64,000 nucleotides of DNA from DATMER01 sp035556715 (lineage in GTDB: Bacteria > Acidobacteriota > Thermoanaerobaculia > Multivoradales > UBA5704): assembly GCA_035556715.1 (NCBI GenBank), contig DATMER010000078.1, forward strand, positions 1 to 64,000. Direction: 5' to 3'. Below are positions 17,195-25,599 of the stretch, piece after piece. Made by a program: the position numbers and the translations under genes. The notes under the pieces were generated by a model. The model made no database searches. It was not told the origin of the DNA and worked only from the letters and a program-made list of their open reading frames with translations. Each line of letters starts with the position of its first letter. Position 1 is the first letter of the stretch.

Positions 17195-17392
17195 CTAATC
17201 CAGCCTTTCGACTCTCACGTCCACGTCTCCATCCCGGTCGCGGGTGACCGTGAGCTGCCACGGGTTGCAGCAGACCTCGCAGTCCTGGACCATCGAGCCC
17301 CAGGTGTCGGGCTCGACCGAAATCTCGACGCGCTCGAAGCACCAGGGGCACTGGACCTCGATCGCGTCGTTCCAGTAGCCGTCGGACTTCAC
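17195..17392 (-). CDS. CPXCG-motif cysteine-rich protein
   Basis: A 65-residue protein with two metal-binding pairs, CPWC near residue 15 and CEVCC near residue 37, and the family sequence VQCPWCFERVEISVEP. Members are short beta-ribbon proteins of unknown function, presumably zinc-binding. The GTG start at 17392 overlaps the stop of the EVE-domain gene as GTGA, so the two are translationally coupled. The length and motif order match the CPXCG family well. Confidence 0.85.
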   Translation of the reverse strand: MKSDGYWNDAIEVQCPWCFERVEISVEPDTWGSMVQDCEVCCNPWQLTVTRDRDGDVDVRVERLD

Positions 17393-17859
17393 TTCTTCTT
17401 CCTTCCGAGCCGCTTCACGATCGCGAGCTCCTCTTTCGTGACCGGCTGGACCGAGAGGCGCGACCCCTTCTGGTTGACAACCATCTTTTCGAGGCCGGGC
17501 GCCGTTTTCAGGGTCGAGAGGGGGATGATCTCCGGGAACCGCTCCACGAAGCGGATGTCCACCATGTACCACGTGGGGTTGTCCGGATCGCTCTTGGGGT
17601 CGTAATAGGTGTGGCCCTCCTGGAAGGCGTAGGGATCGGGATAGGCCGCGCGCGAGATCTCGGCCAGGCCGGTGACGCCCGAGGGCTCGGCGTTCGAGGC
17701 ATAGAAGAGGACGCCGTCGCCCACCTTCATGTCATCCCGCATGGAGTTCCGCGCCTGGAAATTGCGCACCCCTTCCCAGGTCGTGGTGCCGTCGCGCTCC
17801 AGGTCCTCGATCGTGTAGGCCTCGGGCTCGCACTTCAAGAGCCAGTATCGTTTCGCCAT
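17389..17859 (-). CDS. EVE domain protein
   Basis: Single EVE domain (156 residues) of the PUA-like superfamily, whose members bind modified bases in DNA or RNA. The N-terminus MAKRYWLLKCEPEAYTIEDL and central WEGVRNFQARN / GDGVLFYAS are diagnostic; the end is basic (GRKKK). It is the first gene of a two-gene operon with the CPXCG protein. EVE proteins are often associated with restriction or RNA-modification functions; nothing nearby points to one specifically. Confidence 0.93.
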   Translation of the reverse strand: MAKRYWLLKCEPEAYTIEDLERDGTTTWEGVRNFQARNSMRDDMKVGDGVLFYASNAEPSGVTGLAEISRAAYPDPYAFQEGHTYYDPKSDPDNPTWYMVDIRFVERFPEIIPLSTLKTAPGLEKMVVNQKGSRLSVQPVTKEELAIVKRLGRKKK

Positions 17860-17986
17860 GCCGTGGAGTCTATCCAGAAACCGGGCGCCCGGACCAGCAG
17901 GTCATCGGCTCCCCTGAGCGGCTCGCTTTCTCCGCAGCAAAGCACTTGTCTGATATGCTAGAGAACTACAAAAAGGGAGGCAGATC

Positions 17987-18301
17987 ATGCGCAACCTACA
18001 AGCAGTCTCTCTGGCGATTGTCATGTCCTTCGCGGTGGTCCCGGCGTTCGCCGAGACTCCAGAGAATGCCCCTGTCGCTTCTTGCCCTGGGGAACACGCG
18101 ATCCTTGCAAGCGTTCTCAATGACAACCTCTTCACGCCGGCCGCGCCGGTCAGCGACGCAACCTCGCAGAGCTTGAACTATTACTACGGATACTGCAGCC
18201 AGGACTGCACGCCCTGCTACTCCGGCAGCCCCTATCCGCAGTGCCCCCCCGACATCTATGAGGGCAGCCCCCAGGCCTGCCTGCGCTTCCGGGGTTGCTG
18301 A
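17987..18301 (+). CDS. small secreted cysteine-rich protein
   Basis: 104 residues with a clear signal peptide (residues 1-22, VVPAFA/E) after GGGAGGCAG and ATG 17987. The mature part has seven cysteines, six of them clustered in the last 40 residues (CSQDCTPC, QCPPD, then two more), next to a Tyr-rich stretch NYYYGYC. It is probably exported and disulfide-bonded. I do not recognise a family. It is divergent from the EVE operon and followed by the large 20-bp repeat array, with no gene in between. Confidence 0.7.
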   Translation: MRNLQAVSLAIVMSFAVVPAFAETPENAPVASCPGEHAILASVLNDNLFTPAAPVSDATSQSLNYYYGYCSQDCTPCYSGSPYPQCPPDIYEGSPQACLRFRGC

Positions 18302-18359
18302 GGCTTACCTAAGTCTTTCAGATCCATTACTTTGGATTGAGAGCGCATCCCGGGCGTTG

Positions 18360-18722
18360 CGCGGCCTCTCTGAGAGTTTCGGAGTCATTCTGAGCCGCTC
18401 GGAATGGCTCTGAGATTCTCAGAACGATTCTGAGCCGCTCAGAATGGCTCCCAAGTTTCTCCGAGGCATTCTGAAAATTTCAGAATGGCTCTGAGATTCT
18501 CAGAACCATTCCGAGTTTCTCAGAATGACTCCGAAAATCTCAAAGCCATTCTGAGCCGCTCAGAATGGCTCCTTACCAGCTCAGAATCATTCTGAACTGC
18601 TCAGAATCGTTCCGAGATTTTCAGAATGGCTTCCGAGAATCTCAAAGCCGCTCTGAGAATTTCAGAATCATTCTGAGCCGCTCAGAATGACATCCGAGCG
18701 GCTCAAAATGGCTCCGAGCCGC
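18360..18722. repeat. array B: ~18 degenerate 20-bp palindromic tandem units
   Basis: Units of 20 (sometimes 21) bp with consensus CAGAATSRYTCYGAGnnKCT. Adjacent halves form dyads such as TCAGAATCATTCTGA (7-bp arms). Because 20 is not a multiple of three, the array cannot code for a repeated protein. The gap 18302-18951 otherwise holds a GGCACTAAGTGCC near-palindrome at about 18807-18819 and no gene I can support. Confidence 0.85.
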
Positions 18723-18951
18723 GATCCGGCCAGTCGGCGGCGGCGCCGATACTCCGGGCCCTCGAACGCCGACGTGGCTGTCGGCAATGCTTCTGAGTGT
18801 TCGGGCACTAAGTGCCATGTGATTCCTATAGTACGCCAAACGAGGAGGTGCGCAAGGGATTGCGAGGTTCGACGGGTACCCCGGCAACACAGAGGCGAAG
18901 CTGGCCCGGAGCTTTTCGTCCCTCGGACTGGTCTCCGACGGGCGCCGTCCC

Positions 18952-19521
18952 TCAGCGCGCGGCCGCCGCGACGGCGGCTGGCTGGTAGCGCAGCAGGAGG
19001 CAGCGGTCGCCGAGCGGCCGCGACTGTAGTAGTTGCAGCCTCAGCCGCTCGGAATCAGGCTTGAACAGCGGGCTGCCCTCGCCGAGCGTGACCGGCACGA
19101 GCCCGATGCGGTACTCGTCGAAGAGCCCGTGGCGGATCAGCGTGGCGGAGAGGTCGGCGCTGCCGAAGACGAAGAGATCCTTCCCCGGCTGCTCTTTCAG
19201 TCGCGCCACCGCCTTTCCGGCGTCCTCCTTCACCAGCGTGCTGTTGGCCCAGTCGGCGTGCTCGAGCGTGCGCGAGAACACGTACTTTGGCACCGCGTTC
19301 ATGAAGTCCGCGGTCTCGCCCGTAGCGGTGGTCCAGTGCGCCGCCATGCCCTCGTAAGTGCGGCGGCCGAAGAGGAGCGCCTCCGCCTCCCGCCCCTGCT
19401 CGAGCGAGAATCGCTTGAGTTCATCCCCCCAGGCGTACTCGTGCCACTCGAGGTCCCACGGCTGCGGACCCTCGAACATGCCGTCCAGGGTCATCAAGTT
19501 CCACATGATGAGCTTGCCCAT
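18952..19521 (-). CDS. dihydrofolate reductase / RibD C-terminal family protein
   Basis: 189-residue protein of the RibD_C/DHFR-like fold. It opens MGKLIMWNLMTLDGMFEGP, continues with LLFGRRTYEGMAAHW and KDLFVFGSADLSATLIRHGL (NADPH-binding region), and ends with a beta-strand before an Ala-rich tail. These stand-alone proteins are usually annotated as dihydrofolate reductases, but true DHFR activity is unproven. A ribosome site GGAGGAG precedes the ATG. It follows an attC-like hairpin at 19576-19642 on the same strand, so it may be part of a gene-cassette block. Confidence 0.88.
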   Translation of the reverse strand: MGKLIMWNLMTLDGMFEGPQPWDLEWHEYAWGDELKRFSLEQGREAEALLFGRRTYEGMAAHWTTATGETADFMNAVPKYVFSRTLEHADWANSTLVKEDAGKAVARLKEQPGKDLFVFGSADLSATLIRHGLFDEYRIGLVPVTLGEGSPLFKPDSERLRLQLLQSRPLGDRCLLLRYQPAAVAAAAR

Positions 19522-19575
19522 GACTGCTCCTCCTGAGAGATAAGAAATTCAAACGTCCTTTCGGCCGAGATTCGG

Positions 19576-19642
19576 TTCTAACGTGTTTCGCTTCACCGTG
19601 CGGAGGGCGAAGCCGGCCGTCCGGTGCAAGCGAAGGTTCTGC
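19576..19642 (-). other. attC-like recombination site between two minus-strand genes
   Basis: On the minus strand the site reads GCAGAAC (R''-like) ... GTTAGAA (R'-like), with inner arms TTCGCTTGCACCG and CGGTGAAGCGAA that pair except for one extra base, the typical extrahelical bulge of integron attC sites. It is 67 bp long and lies 3' of the unknown gene 19652-20407, as in a gene cassette. No integrase gene is in the window. Confidence 0.5.
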
Positions 19643-19651
19643 GCTGTTCAT

Positions 19652-20407
19652 TCAACCTGCGACCCAGAAGTCCTTATTAGGACGTCGGCCTACCACAGAC
19701 CTTTTAAAGACCACCTGATTGGGCAACAGTAAGTCCTTCGCTTTGCCTACATCGATGAAGTTGCAAGCCAGAAGAGGTTCACCCCAAGTGGTTGCGGAAG
19801 TCCGCCAGCTAGCCCCAGGGTACTCAGACTGACAATAAAGAGAATGATGGAAGAGAGCCTTAGGCTCGACGGAGCCATTATGGACATGAACCGTCGGAAA
19901 GAAAAGTCGGTTTGGCTCACGGGTTTGAAACTCAAGTGCCATTGGGTGAATGGTTTTTTCGCCGGCCTTCAGCTTGAAAACTGCAAATCCGTAATCGGCG
20001 TACTGCGGCAGTTGACCCCAAATTTTTTCGGGGAGTCTGAATCGACCATCGAGCCGGATGAAATCCGAGAGGGCGGGGACCCAGGAAGCCTCGAAGCTTC
20101 CTACCTCGTGAACTTTCAAAGTAGGCGCCGCAAGTCCTTTTGCACCCTCTGCGGAAATTGAGCGAGGCCTGGGCTCCTCAAAACCTCGCGCCATATCCTT
20201 AAAAAAGAACGGATAGCTGGAGAGGTCAATGAAGGTAACGGCATCTTCCCCGGCTCCCAAAGATTTCGGTAGAGGCAGGATCATTGCGAGCTCGGCGTTG
20301 GCTTGGTACGTCATGGAGTAGACCAAAACCTGACTTGTCGGAGAGGTTTTTCGGACAAAAATATTGGTTCCCTCCACCGCCTTGACCGGTGATGAAAACA
20401 TGCACAT
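19652..20407 (-). CDS. uncharacterized protein (MCMFSSP N-terminus)
   Basis: 251-residue protein without signal peptide or membrane segment, beginning MCMFSSPVKAVEGTNIFVR and containing VLVYSMTYQANAELAMILPLP and FIDLSSYPFFF. The N-terminal Cys and the pattern recall a family of small bacterial proteins I have no name for. It is less GC-rich than the flanking housekeeping genes. The promoter region upstream is the 540-base gene-poor stretch 20408-20949. The attC-like site directly after its stop suggests acquisition as a cassette. Confidence 0.65.
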   Translation of the reverse strand: MCMFSSPVKAVEGTNIFVRKTSPTSQVLVYSMTYQANAELAMILPLPKSLGAGEDAVTFIDLSSYPFFFKDMARGFEEPRPRSISAEGAKGLAAPTLKVHEVGSFEASWVPALSDFIRLDGRFRLPEKIWGQLPQYADYGFAVFKLKAGEKTIHPMALEFQTREPNRLFFPTVHVHNGSVEPKALFHHSLYCQSEYPGASWRTSATTWGEPLLACNFIDVGKAKDLLLPNQVVFKRSVVGRRPNKDFWVAG

Positions 20408-20949
20408 TGGCTTACATCTCCTCTCTATGCTGTGTCTAGCGCCGAACCTTGGTGTGGCTCCGTGCCGCCGTCGTACGTAGAGGCCAGACTCGCGGTGCGC
20501 CGGTCAGCCTGCAACGTAATCTTCTATCGACAACAGTCCGGAGTGCAACAACTTCTAGAGTTTAAGTCCGCACTGGAGGGGAGTCAATCCAGGCCTCCAA
20601 GCCAGGTGCTCAGCCACTTCTCCCGAGATTCAGGGGTTCCGGCTTATACCAGCTTCCCAACTCAAGGCATCTTTCTTCCAGAAGAGGCTTACAACCGGAG
20701 TACGACATACCTCGGGCCGCGAAGGATGCACGCCGGAGGGGAATGGAACGTTATGCAATGATCATGGGCCGATAAGGCGGTGCAGCACCGCCGGGCTGCG
20801 GCAGAAACGACACGGAAGAAGACCCCTCCCCAACCCTCCCCTGCTGCGCAGGAGAGGGCGCCCCCGCCCTCGTGGCGGCAAAGTTAGTGCGTGTGGGTCA
20901 AGCCCTCTCCTAATAGGAGAAGGCTGTCAATCGGGAGTGTGACGAGGTA
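20408..20949. other. gene-poor stretch with palindromic elements
   Basis: No convincing gene. A plus-strand frame at 20432-20761 has no ribosome site and no recognisable features. At 20833-20859 CCCTCCCCTGCTGCGCAGG... forms a hairpin of the dispersed CCCTCTCC/GGAGAGGG family, and AGCCCTCTCCTAATAGGAG at 20904-20922 forms a second. They probably mark transcript ends for the convergent or downstream genes. Confidence 0.5.
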
Positions 20950-21789
20950 CTAGAAGTCGAGCGCCCGGCAGAGCTCGTCCGCCAGGTTGCGGTTGCAGGA
21001 GAGGACCGGATCCCGGAACCCGGGCTCGAGCGGGGTGTTCCAGCGGGTAAGGAAGAGGCCGCCCGCCTCTTCGAGGATCGGCTTCAGGGCGGCCACGTCG
21101 TGGAGGGCCACGCTGCCTTCGATCATGGCGTCGCACCGTCCCTCGGCCACCAGGACGTGCCCCCACCAGTCGCCGAAGCCGCGGGTGCGGCCGGCGCGGG
21201 CCACCAGGTCGGAGAAGGGTTTCCACATCCCTGCGCGCTGGATGTGAGCCAGGCCGCCGTGCACCAGGAAGGCCTGCCCGAGGTCGCGCACCTGGCTGAC
21301 CCGGAGGCGGCGGTCGCAGCAGCTCGCGAAGTCGGTGCCCGGGCCGGCGAACGCTCCCTGTCCGAGCGCGGCCCACCAGGTCTCGCCCTCTCCCAGGGCC
21401 GGGGCGTGGACCACGCCGAGCACGATCTCGCCGTCGAGCTGCAGGCCGATCAGGGTGGCGAACCAGGGCAGGCCGGCCACGAAGTTCCGGGTGCCGTCCA
21501 GGGGATCGATGATCCAGCGGTCGCGCTCGTCCCCCTCCTGCCCCAGCTCCTCGCCGAGGAAGCCGAGCCCGGGGGCCTCCTGGTGGAGGGCCTCGCGGAT
21601 CGCCTCCTCGGCCAGGCGGTCGGCGCGCGTGACTGGAGAGGAGTCCTCCTTGAGCTGCACGGTCAGGCCAGGGGAGCGGAAGTGCTCGCGATGGATCTCA
21701 CCCGCGAGCCGGCAGGCTTCGAGAGCGGCTTCCAGGTGATGCTGCCAATCAAATCCCGAAATAGGATCAGGCATCGCTGATTTCCGCAT
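20950..21789 (-). CDS. inositol monophosphatase family phosphatase (HisN/CysQ-like)
   Basis: Mg2+-dependent phosphomonoesterase. Motif 1 is WIIDPLDGTRNF with the preceding GEELG metal-binding Glu; the C-terminal GFGDWWGHVLVAEGRCD and WxxxD-type HDVAALKPILEEAGG complete the site. Substrate could be histidinol phosphate, inositol phosphate or a nucleotide phosphate; the family cannot be split by eye. Starts at TTG 21801, ATG 21789 or ATG 21774 are possible; I give 21789. It lies just downstream of the pseudouridine synthase gene on the same strand (about 20 bases), likely one operon. Confidence 0.9.
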   Translation of the reverse strand: MRKSAMPDPISGFDWQHHLEAALEACRLAGEIHREHFRSPGLTVQLKEDSSPVTRADRLAEEAIREALHQEAPGLGFLGEELGQEGDERDRWIIDPLDGTRNFVAGLPWFATLIGLQLDGEIVLGVVHAPALGEGETWWAALGQGAFAGPGTDFASCCDRRLRVSQVRDLGQAFLVHGGLAHIQRAGMWKPFSDLVARAGRTRGFGDWWGHVLVAEGRCDAMIEGSVALHDVAALKPILEEAGGLFLTRWNTPLEPGFRDPVLSCNRNLADELCRALDF

Positions 21790-21810
21790 TTTCGCGCCCA
21801 AGTCTACATC

Positions 21811-22479
21811 TCACCCCTCCGGCACCGGAAGCCCCATGGCGCGCAGGGGGCCGGCCAGGTCCTCGGGGACTGGGGCGAAAAGACGGAGGGGACGGCCGTT
21901 CCCCGGGTGGACGACCTCCAGCTCCAGGGCATGGAGGGCGAGCCGGTGGAGGCCGAAGCGCTCGCGGAAGAGCCGGTTGTGCTCCCCCTTGCCGTAGCGG
22001 ACGTCCCCGATCAGCGGATGGCTGGCGTGCTTGAGGTGCCGGCGGATCTGGTGCAGTCGTCCGGTGCGGGGGACGGCCTCCACCAGGGCATAGCGCTCGA
22101 ACGTGCCCAGCCTCCGGATCTCGGTGACCGCTGGAACCCGGGGTCCGTCCGGAGCGCGGGGGACCGGATGGTCGATGACCATCTCTTCCGGGGGGATGCC
22201 GCGGACCAGGGCGAGGTAGCGCTTGCGGACCGCGCCGCTCTCGAACTGCTCCTGAAGCCCGCGGGCCGTGTCGGGATCGAGGGCCAGGACGAGCACCCCG
22301 CTGGTGCTCCGGTCCAGCCGGTGGACGGGATGGACGTGCCGCCCGATCTGGTCCCGGAGCACGTTGAGGACGGTGTACCGCTCCTGGGACCACCCGCGGT
22401 GGACCGCCATGCCCGAGGGTTTGTCCACGGCGGCGAGGCTGTCGTCGTGGTGGAGGAGGTGGAGGATTGGGGCGGGCAT
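21811..22479 (-). CDS. RluA-family pseudouridine synthase (TruC-like)
   Basis: Isomerises uridine to pseudouridine in rRNA or tRNA. The catalytic motif HRLDRSTSGVLVLAL holds the Asp nucleophile; the start HLLHHDDSLAAVDKPSGMAVH and the later RTGRLHQIRRHLKHASHPLIGD are standard. At 222 residues there is no S4 domain, as in TruC, so tRNA U65 or a rRNA site is plausible. First gene of a probable operon with the IMPase gene; divergent from the DUF748 gene. Confidence 0.93.
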   Translation of the reverse strand: MPAPILHLLHHDDSLAAVDKPSGMAVHRGWSQERYTVLNVLRDQIGRHVHPVHRLDRSTSGVLVLALDPDTARGLQEQFESGAVRKRYLALVRGIPPEEMVIDHPVPRAPDGPRVPAVTEIRRLGTFERYALVEAVPRTGRLHQIRRHLKHASHPLIGDVRYGKGEHNRLFRERFGLHRLALHALELEVVHPGNGRPLRLFAPVPEDLAGPLRAMGLPVPEG

Positions 22480-22519
22480 GGTGGCAAACGGCTTGCTTCT
22501 ACTCTATTCCGGAGGCGGT

Positions 22520-24163
22520 ATGGCAGTACTACCGAAGGAAAAATATCGAGAGGAGGGGCCGCCCGAGCCCGAAGAGCCGCAAGAGAGCCCCAGGGACATC
22601 GAACCCCGTGGCCAACGCAAGCTGCTCTGGGTCCTGCTTGCCGCGAGCCTCGCCCTCCTGATCCTCTTCATCGCCAGCCATTTCGACGAGTACCTCCGGC
22701 GGACCCTCGAAGCGAAGGTCAACCAGCGGCTCAAGGGCTACACGGTCAGCATCGGGCACGCGCATCTGAGCCCCTTCGGGCTGTCGCTCACCCTGGAGCG
22801 GCTCGTCATCCGGCAGCAGGGCAACCCCCAGCCGCCGGTCGCGGCCCTGCCCAAGCTGACCGCCAGCGTCGAGTGGCGGGAGATCCTGCGCGGCCATCTC
22901 GTGGCCGATGCTGTCTTCGACCGTCCCCGCGTGCATGTCAACCTGGCACAGCTCCGCAAGGAGGACCAAGATGAGGTCGAGGTCGAGGACCGCGGATGGC
23001 AAGAGGCCCTGGAGTCGATCTACCCGCTCAAATTCAACATGATCCAGGTGCGGAACGGAGACCTCGTCTACATCGACGAGGATCCCGACCGCCCCCTCCA
23101 CATCTCGCGCTGGAACTTCGCGGCGGCGAACATCCGCAATGTCCGCACGCCGGAGCGGGTGTATCCCTCCTCGATCCACTCGGACGGCATCATCTTCGAA
23201 ACCGGCCGCGGTGTCCTCGACGGCCACGCCAACTTCCTGGCCGAGCCGTATCCCGCGTTCCAGGCGAAATACCGGGTCGAGAACGTCCCGCTCGAGCGCC
23301 TGCGGCCGATCGGCAGCCGGGCGAACCTGACCGTTCGAGGCGGCGCCCTGTCCTCTCATGGTGACTTCGAGTACGGCCCGAAGCACAAGGACGTCCACAT
23401 CGCCGACGTCACGGTCCGGAAGCTCCGGCTCGACTACACCCACGGCTCGGCCACGACCTCCGCAGACGAGAAGATCGCGGAGGTTTCCGAGGACCCGACG
23501 CCCGAGGTGCCGGTGCGGATCGATCGTTTCGAGGTCGAGGACGGCCGGATCGGCCTGGTCAGTTGGGCGAAGGACCGGCGCTTCCGCGTCTTCGTCGACG
23601 ACACGGACTTCACGGTGACGAACATCTCCAGCGGTTTCCGCAAGGGGCCGGCCAAGGCGATCGTCACCGGGAAGCTCATGGGGAGCGGAGCCTTGAGCGG
23701 CCACGCCACCTTCCGCGACGACCGGAAGGGTCCGGACTTCACCATCACGGCCCAGGTCGAAGGCGCGAGCCTGCCGTCGATCAACGAGCTCCTGCGTGCC
23801 TACGGCAAGTTCGACGTGGTTTCGGGCACCTTCTCGGTCTACTCCGAGGTCAAGGTCAGCAACGGCCGCATCGACGGCTACGTCAAGCCGCTGTTCAAGG
23901 ACGTCAAGGTCTACAGCCCGGAGCAGGACAAGAAGAAGCCGGTGCTCAAGAAGCTCTATGAGAAGGTCGTGGGCGGGCTCTCCCACGTGCTGGAGAACCG
24001 GCCGCGCGATCAGGTCGCCACGGTCGCGGACATCTCGGGCACGGTCGACGACCCCAACACCGGCACCTGGCCGATCATCGTGCGCCTGGTCTCGAATGCG
24101 TTCGTGAAAGCCATCCTGCCCGGGTTCGTGCGGGAGCACGAGGCCGCGGGCAAGAAGCGCTGA
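22520..24163 (+). CDS. DUF748 (AsmA-like) envelope protein
   Basis: 547-residue protein anchored by one N-terminal transmembrane helix (residues ~34-53, LLWVLLAASLALLILFI) with a Pro/Glu-rich cytoplasmic tip. The rest is a long beta-rich periplasmic region with VSIGHAHLSPFGLSLTLERL, typical of DUF748 members of the AsmA/TamB-like group that bridge inner and outer membrane and influence lipid transport. ATG 22520 is preceded by GGAGG; earlier codons in frame belong to the antisense of the RluA gene. It ends three bases before the convergent MGMT gene. Confidence 0.85.
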   Translation: MAVLPKEKYREEGPPEPEEPQESPRDIEPRGQRKLLWVLLAASLALLILFIASHFDEYLRRTLEAKVNQRLKGYTVSIGHAHLSPFGLSLTLERLVIRQQGNPQPPVAALPKLTASVEWREILRGHLVADAVFDRPRVHVNLAQLRKEDQDEVEVEDRGWQEALESIYPLKFNMIQVRNGDLVYIDEDPDRPLHISRWNFAAANIRNVRTPERVYPSSIHSDGIIFETGRGVLDGHANFLAEPYPAFQAKYRVENVPLERLRPIGSRANLTVRGGALSSHGDFEYGPKHKDVHIADVTVRKLRLDYTHGSATTSADEKIAEVSEDPTPEVPVRIDRFEVEDGRIGLVSWAKDRRFRVFVDDTDFTVTNISSGFRKGPAKAIVTGKLMGSGALSGHATFRDDRKGPDFTITAQVEGASLPSINELLRAYGKFDVVSGTFSVYSEVKVSNGRIDGYVKPLFKDVKVYSPEQDKKKPVLKKLYEKVVGGLSHVLENRPRDQVATVADISGTVDDPNTGTWPIIVRLVSNAFVKAILPGFVREHEAAGKKR

Positions 24164-24166
24164 GCG

Positions 24167-24754
24167 TCAGAGAGGCTCGCCGTCGAGCTCGGGGCGGCTC
24201 TCCATCGCCAGGAGCCAGCGCTTGCGGTCTGCTCCCCCGATGTAGCTTCCGGACCCGCCCTTGTGGGTGACCACCCGGTGGCAGGGGATGAGGATGGGGA
24301 TCGGGTTCTCCAGCAGGATCGAAAGCACCTGCCGGTAGGCTTCGGGCCGGCCCACGGCCTCGGCGATCCCCTGGTAGGTGCGCGTCCTGCCGTACGGGAT
24401 CTTGCAGGTCTCCTTGAGCACCCGCCGGGCCAGATTGTCCAGACCGCACGGAGTCAGATCGAAATCGATCTCGGTCTTGCGCCGTGCCCCGGCGAAGTAC
24501 TCGGAGAGGCGGCCGAAGATCTCGTCCAGGGTGTCGGACCCTGCGAGCTTGTGCAGAGGCTTGAAGCGCGCGCGGTCGTCCCCCGCGGGGTCGATCCTCA
24601 GCCTCGTGACGACGGTCCCCTGCAGCTCCAGCCCGAGCGGGCCGATCGGAGAGGGCATCAGGACGCTCAACGGCTCGGCCGCAGTGTCTGCCGGGTGTGC
24701 CGGCTGCCCAGCCTGCGGCGCCGGAGCGGCGCTTCCCTCCTGAAACTCTGGCAT
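24167..24754 (-). CDS. methylated-DNA-protein cysteine S-methyltransferase
   Basis: Suicide DNA-repair enzyme that removes O6-alkyl groups from guanine. The active-site motif IPCHRVV is present, as is the preceding YGRTRTYQGIAEAVGRPEA DNA-binding helix and the ENPIPILIPC approach. An N-terminal ribonuclease-H-like MGMT half (SPIGPLGLELQG) precedes it. ATG 24754 is chosen because the conserved region starts soon after; no good ribosome site is visible and upstream codons remain open to 24886. 195 residues. Confidence 0.92.
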   Translation of the reverse strand: MPEFQEGSAAPAPQAGQPAHPADTAAEPLSVLMPSPIGPLGLELQGTVVTRLRIDPAGDDRARFKPLHKLAGSDTLDEIFGRLSEYFAGARRKTEIDFDLTPCGLDNLARRVLKETCKIPYGRTRTYQGIAEAVGRPEAYRQVLSILLENPIPILIPCHRVVTHKGGSGSYIGGADRKRWLLAMESRPELDGEPL

Positions 24755-24933
24755 GGTGAAAATAGGGTAGCGCAAGGACTCGGACCTGACAACCGAAATC
24801 CATGCCCCCTCCCGGCACCCCTGATGACTGTTTTTCCCGGAACCGGTACCGCAGACCCGTAGGCCTGTGGCGGCCGGAGAAAACATCTCACCGCCGAAGG
24901 GAATTTAGGTTCCGTCTGCAAACCACTCAAGAA

Positions 24934-24981
24934 CAATGACTTACGCTTGATAAGTACACCCGCTCCCGTTAGATTTGCCGC
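24934..24981 (+). promoter_or_regulatory. leaderless promoter plus shared box of XRE gene 1
   Basis: TTGATA (24947-24952), a 17-base spacer and TAGATT (24970-24975) end six bases before the GTG, so the transcript should start at or next to the start codon. Overlapping the -35 is CAATGACTTACGCTTG, matched 14 of 16 at 26812-26827, and an ACTTA-N7-TAAGT dyad. Confidence 0.65.
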
Positions 24982-25482
24982 GTGGAACAGTTCGCCTTTG
25001 TCGGGGAGACGCTCCGCCGCCTGCGGAAGGAGAAGGGCAAGACCCTGGAGAGGCTCGGGGAGGAGGCCGGGCTTGGCCGTGGACAGCTCTCGCGCATCGA
25101 GAACGGACGGCAGGAGGCGACCCTGGCCACGCTGTCCAAGATCCTCGATTCGCAGGGGGTGACGCGGCGCGAGTTCTTCCGCCGGTATGACCTGGTCGAG
25201 ACCGAGGCGCTCGCCAACGAGCGCGCCGGGACCGACGAGCCGGACGAGGCCGCCCTGTCGGGACCCTGGCCCGAGGAGATCTCCGCGGTCCTCGGCAAGG
25301 TGGAATCCTTCGTGCAGACGACGTTCCACGGGATGAAACCGGTCGCACAGGGGGCGGTGGAGATCGGCGACGTGGTGGTCCTCTTCCGGGTCATGCCGAA
25401 GCGCGCTCCGGAAAGCGCCGAAGAAGAGCAGGACACCGAGCCCGCGCCGGCCCCTCGCAGACGGAAGAAGAAGCGCTCGTAG
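24982..25482 (+). CDS. XRE-family transcriptional regulator 1
   Basis: 166-residue regulator with an N-terminal Cro/C1-type helix-turn-helix: FVGETLRRLRKEKGKTLERL then GLGRGQLSRIENGRQEATLATLSKIL. The remainder has a helical middle and a short hydrophobic strand, then a Pro/Glu and basic tail (PRRRKKKRS). GTG 24982 has no ribosome site; instead a sigma-70 promoter sits so close that the mRNA would be leaderless. A paralogue with the same promoter arrangement lies at 26860, on the other side of an M24-like gene. Autoregulation through the shared upstream box is my inference. Confidence 0.85.
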   Translation: MEQFAFVGETLRRLRKEKGKTLERLGEEAGLGRGQLSRIENGRQEATLATLSKILDSQGVTRREFFRRYDLVETEALANERAGTDEPDEAALSGPWPEEISAVLGKVESFVQTTFHGMKPVAQGAVEIGDVVVLFRVMPKRAPESAEEEQDTEPAPAPRRRKKKRS

Positions 25483-25535
25483 GGGCGGCCCTCGTGGCCG
25501 CCCTCCATCCAGGGCACCCACAAGGGGTGCCCCTA
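25479..25535. repeat. REP-type palindromic element
   Basis: Starts in the last sense codon and stop codon of XRE gene 1. Two hairpins in tandem, GGGCGGCC/GGCCGCCC and GGGCACCC/GGGGTGCCC, lie inside outer arms GTAGGGGC and GCCCCTAC. Elements of this sequence type are widespread as intergenic repeats in GC-rich bacteria. Confidence 0.7.
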
Positions 25536-25599
25536 CACAGGGGATGGAGACCTGACAGGCACCGAGATCGACGAGAAAACCGAGCGGCTGGTCCGCTGG

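Noticed and set aside
14202..17351. 1049-codon open frame antisense to the TonB receptor
   Set aside because: Shadow of codon bias in the receptor gene; no start context and low-complexity translation. Similar antisense frames at 28027-30357 and 49264-53949 rejected for the same reason.
18360..18722. Possible CRISPR array
   Set aside because: Units are contiguous 20-bp degenerate repeats without unique spacers of constant length, and no cas gene is present. The same applies to 45371-45794.
20432..20761. 109-codon plus-strand frame
   Set aside because: No ribosome site, no recognisable features, contains unstable composition; lies in a gene-poor region with palindromic elements.
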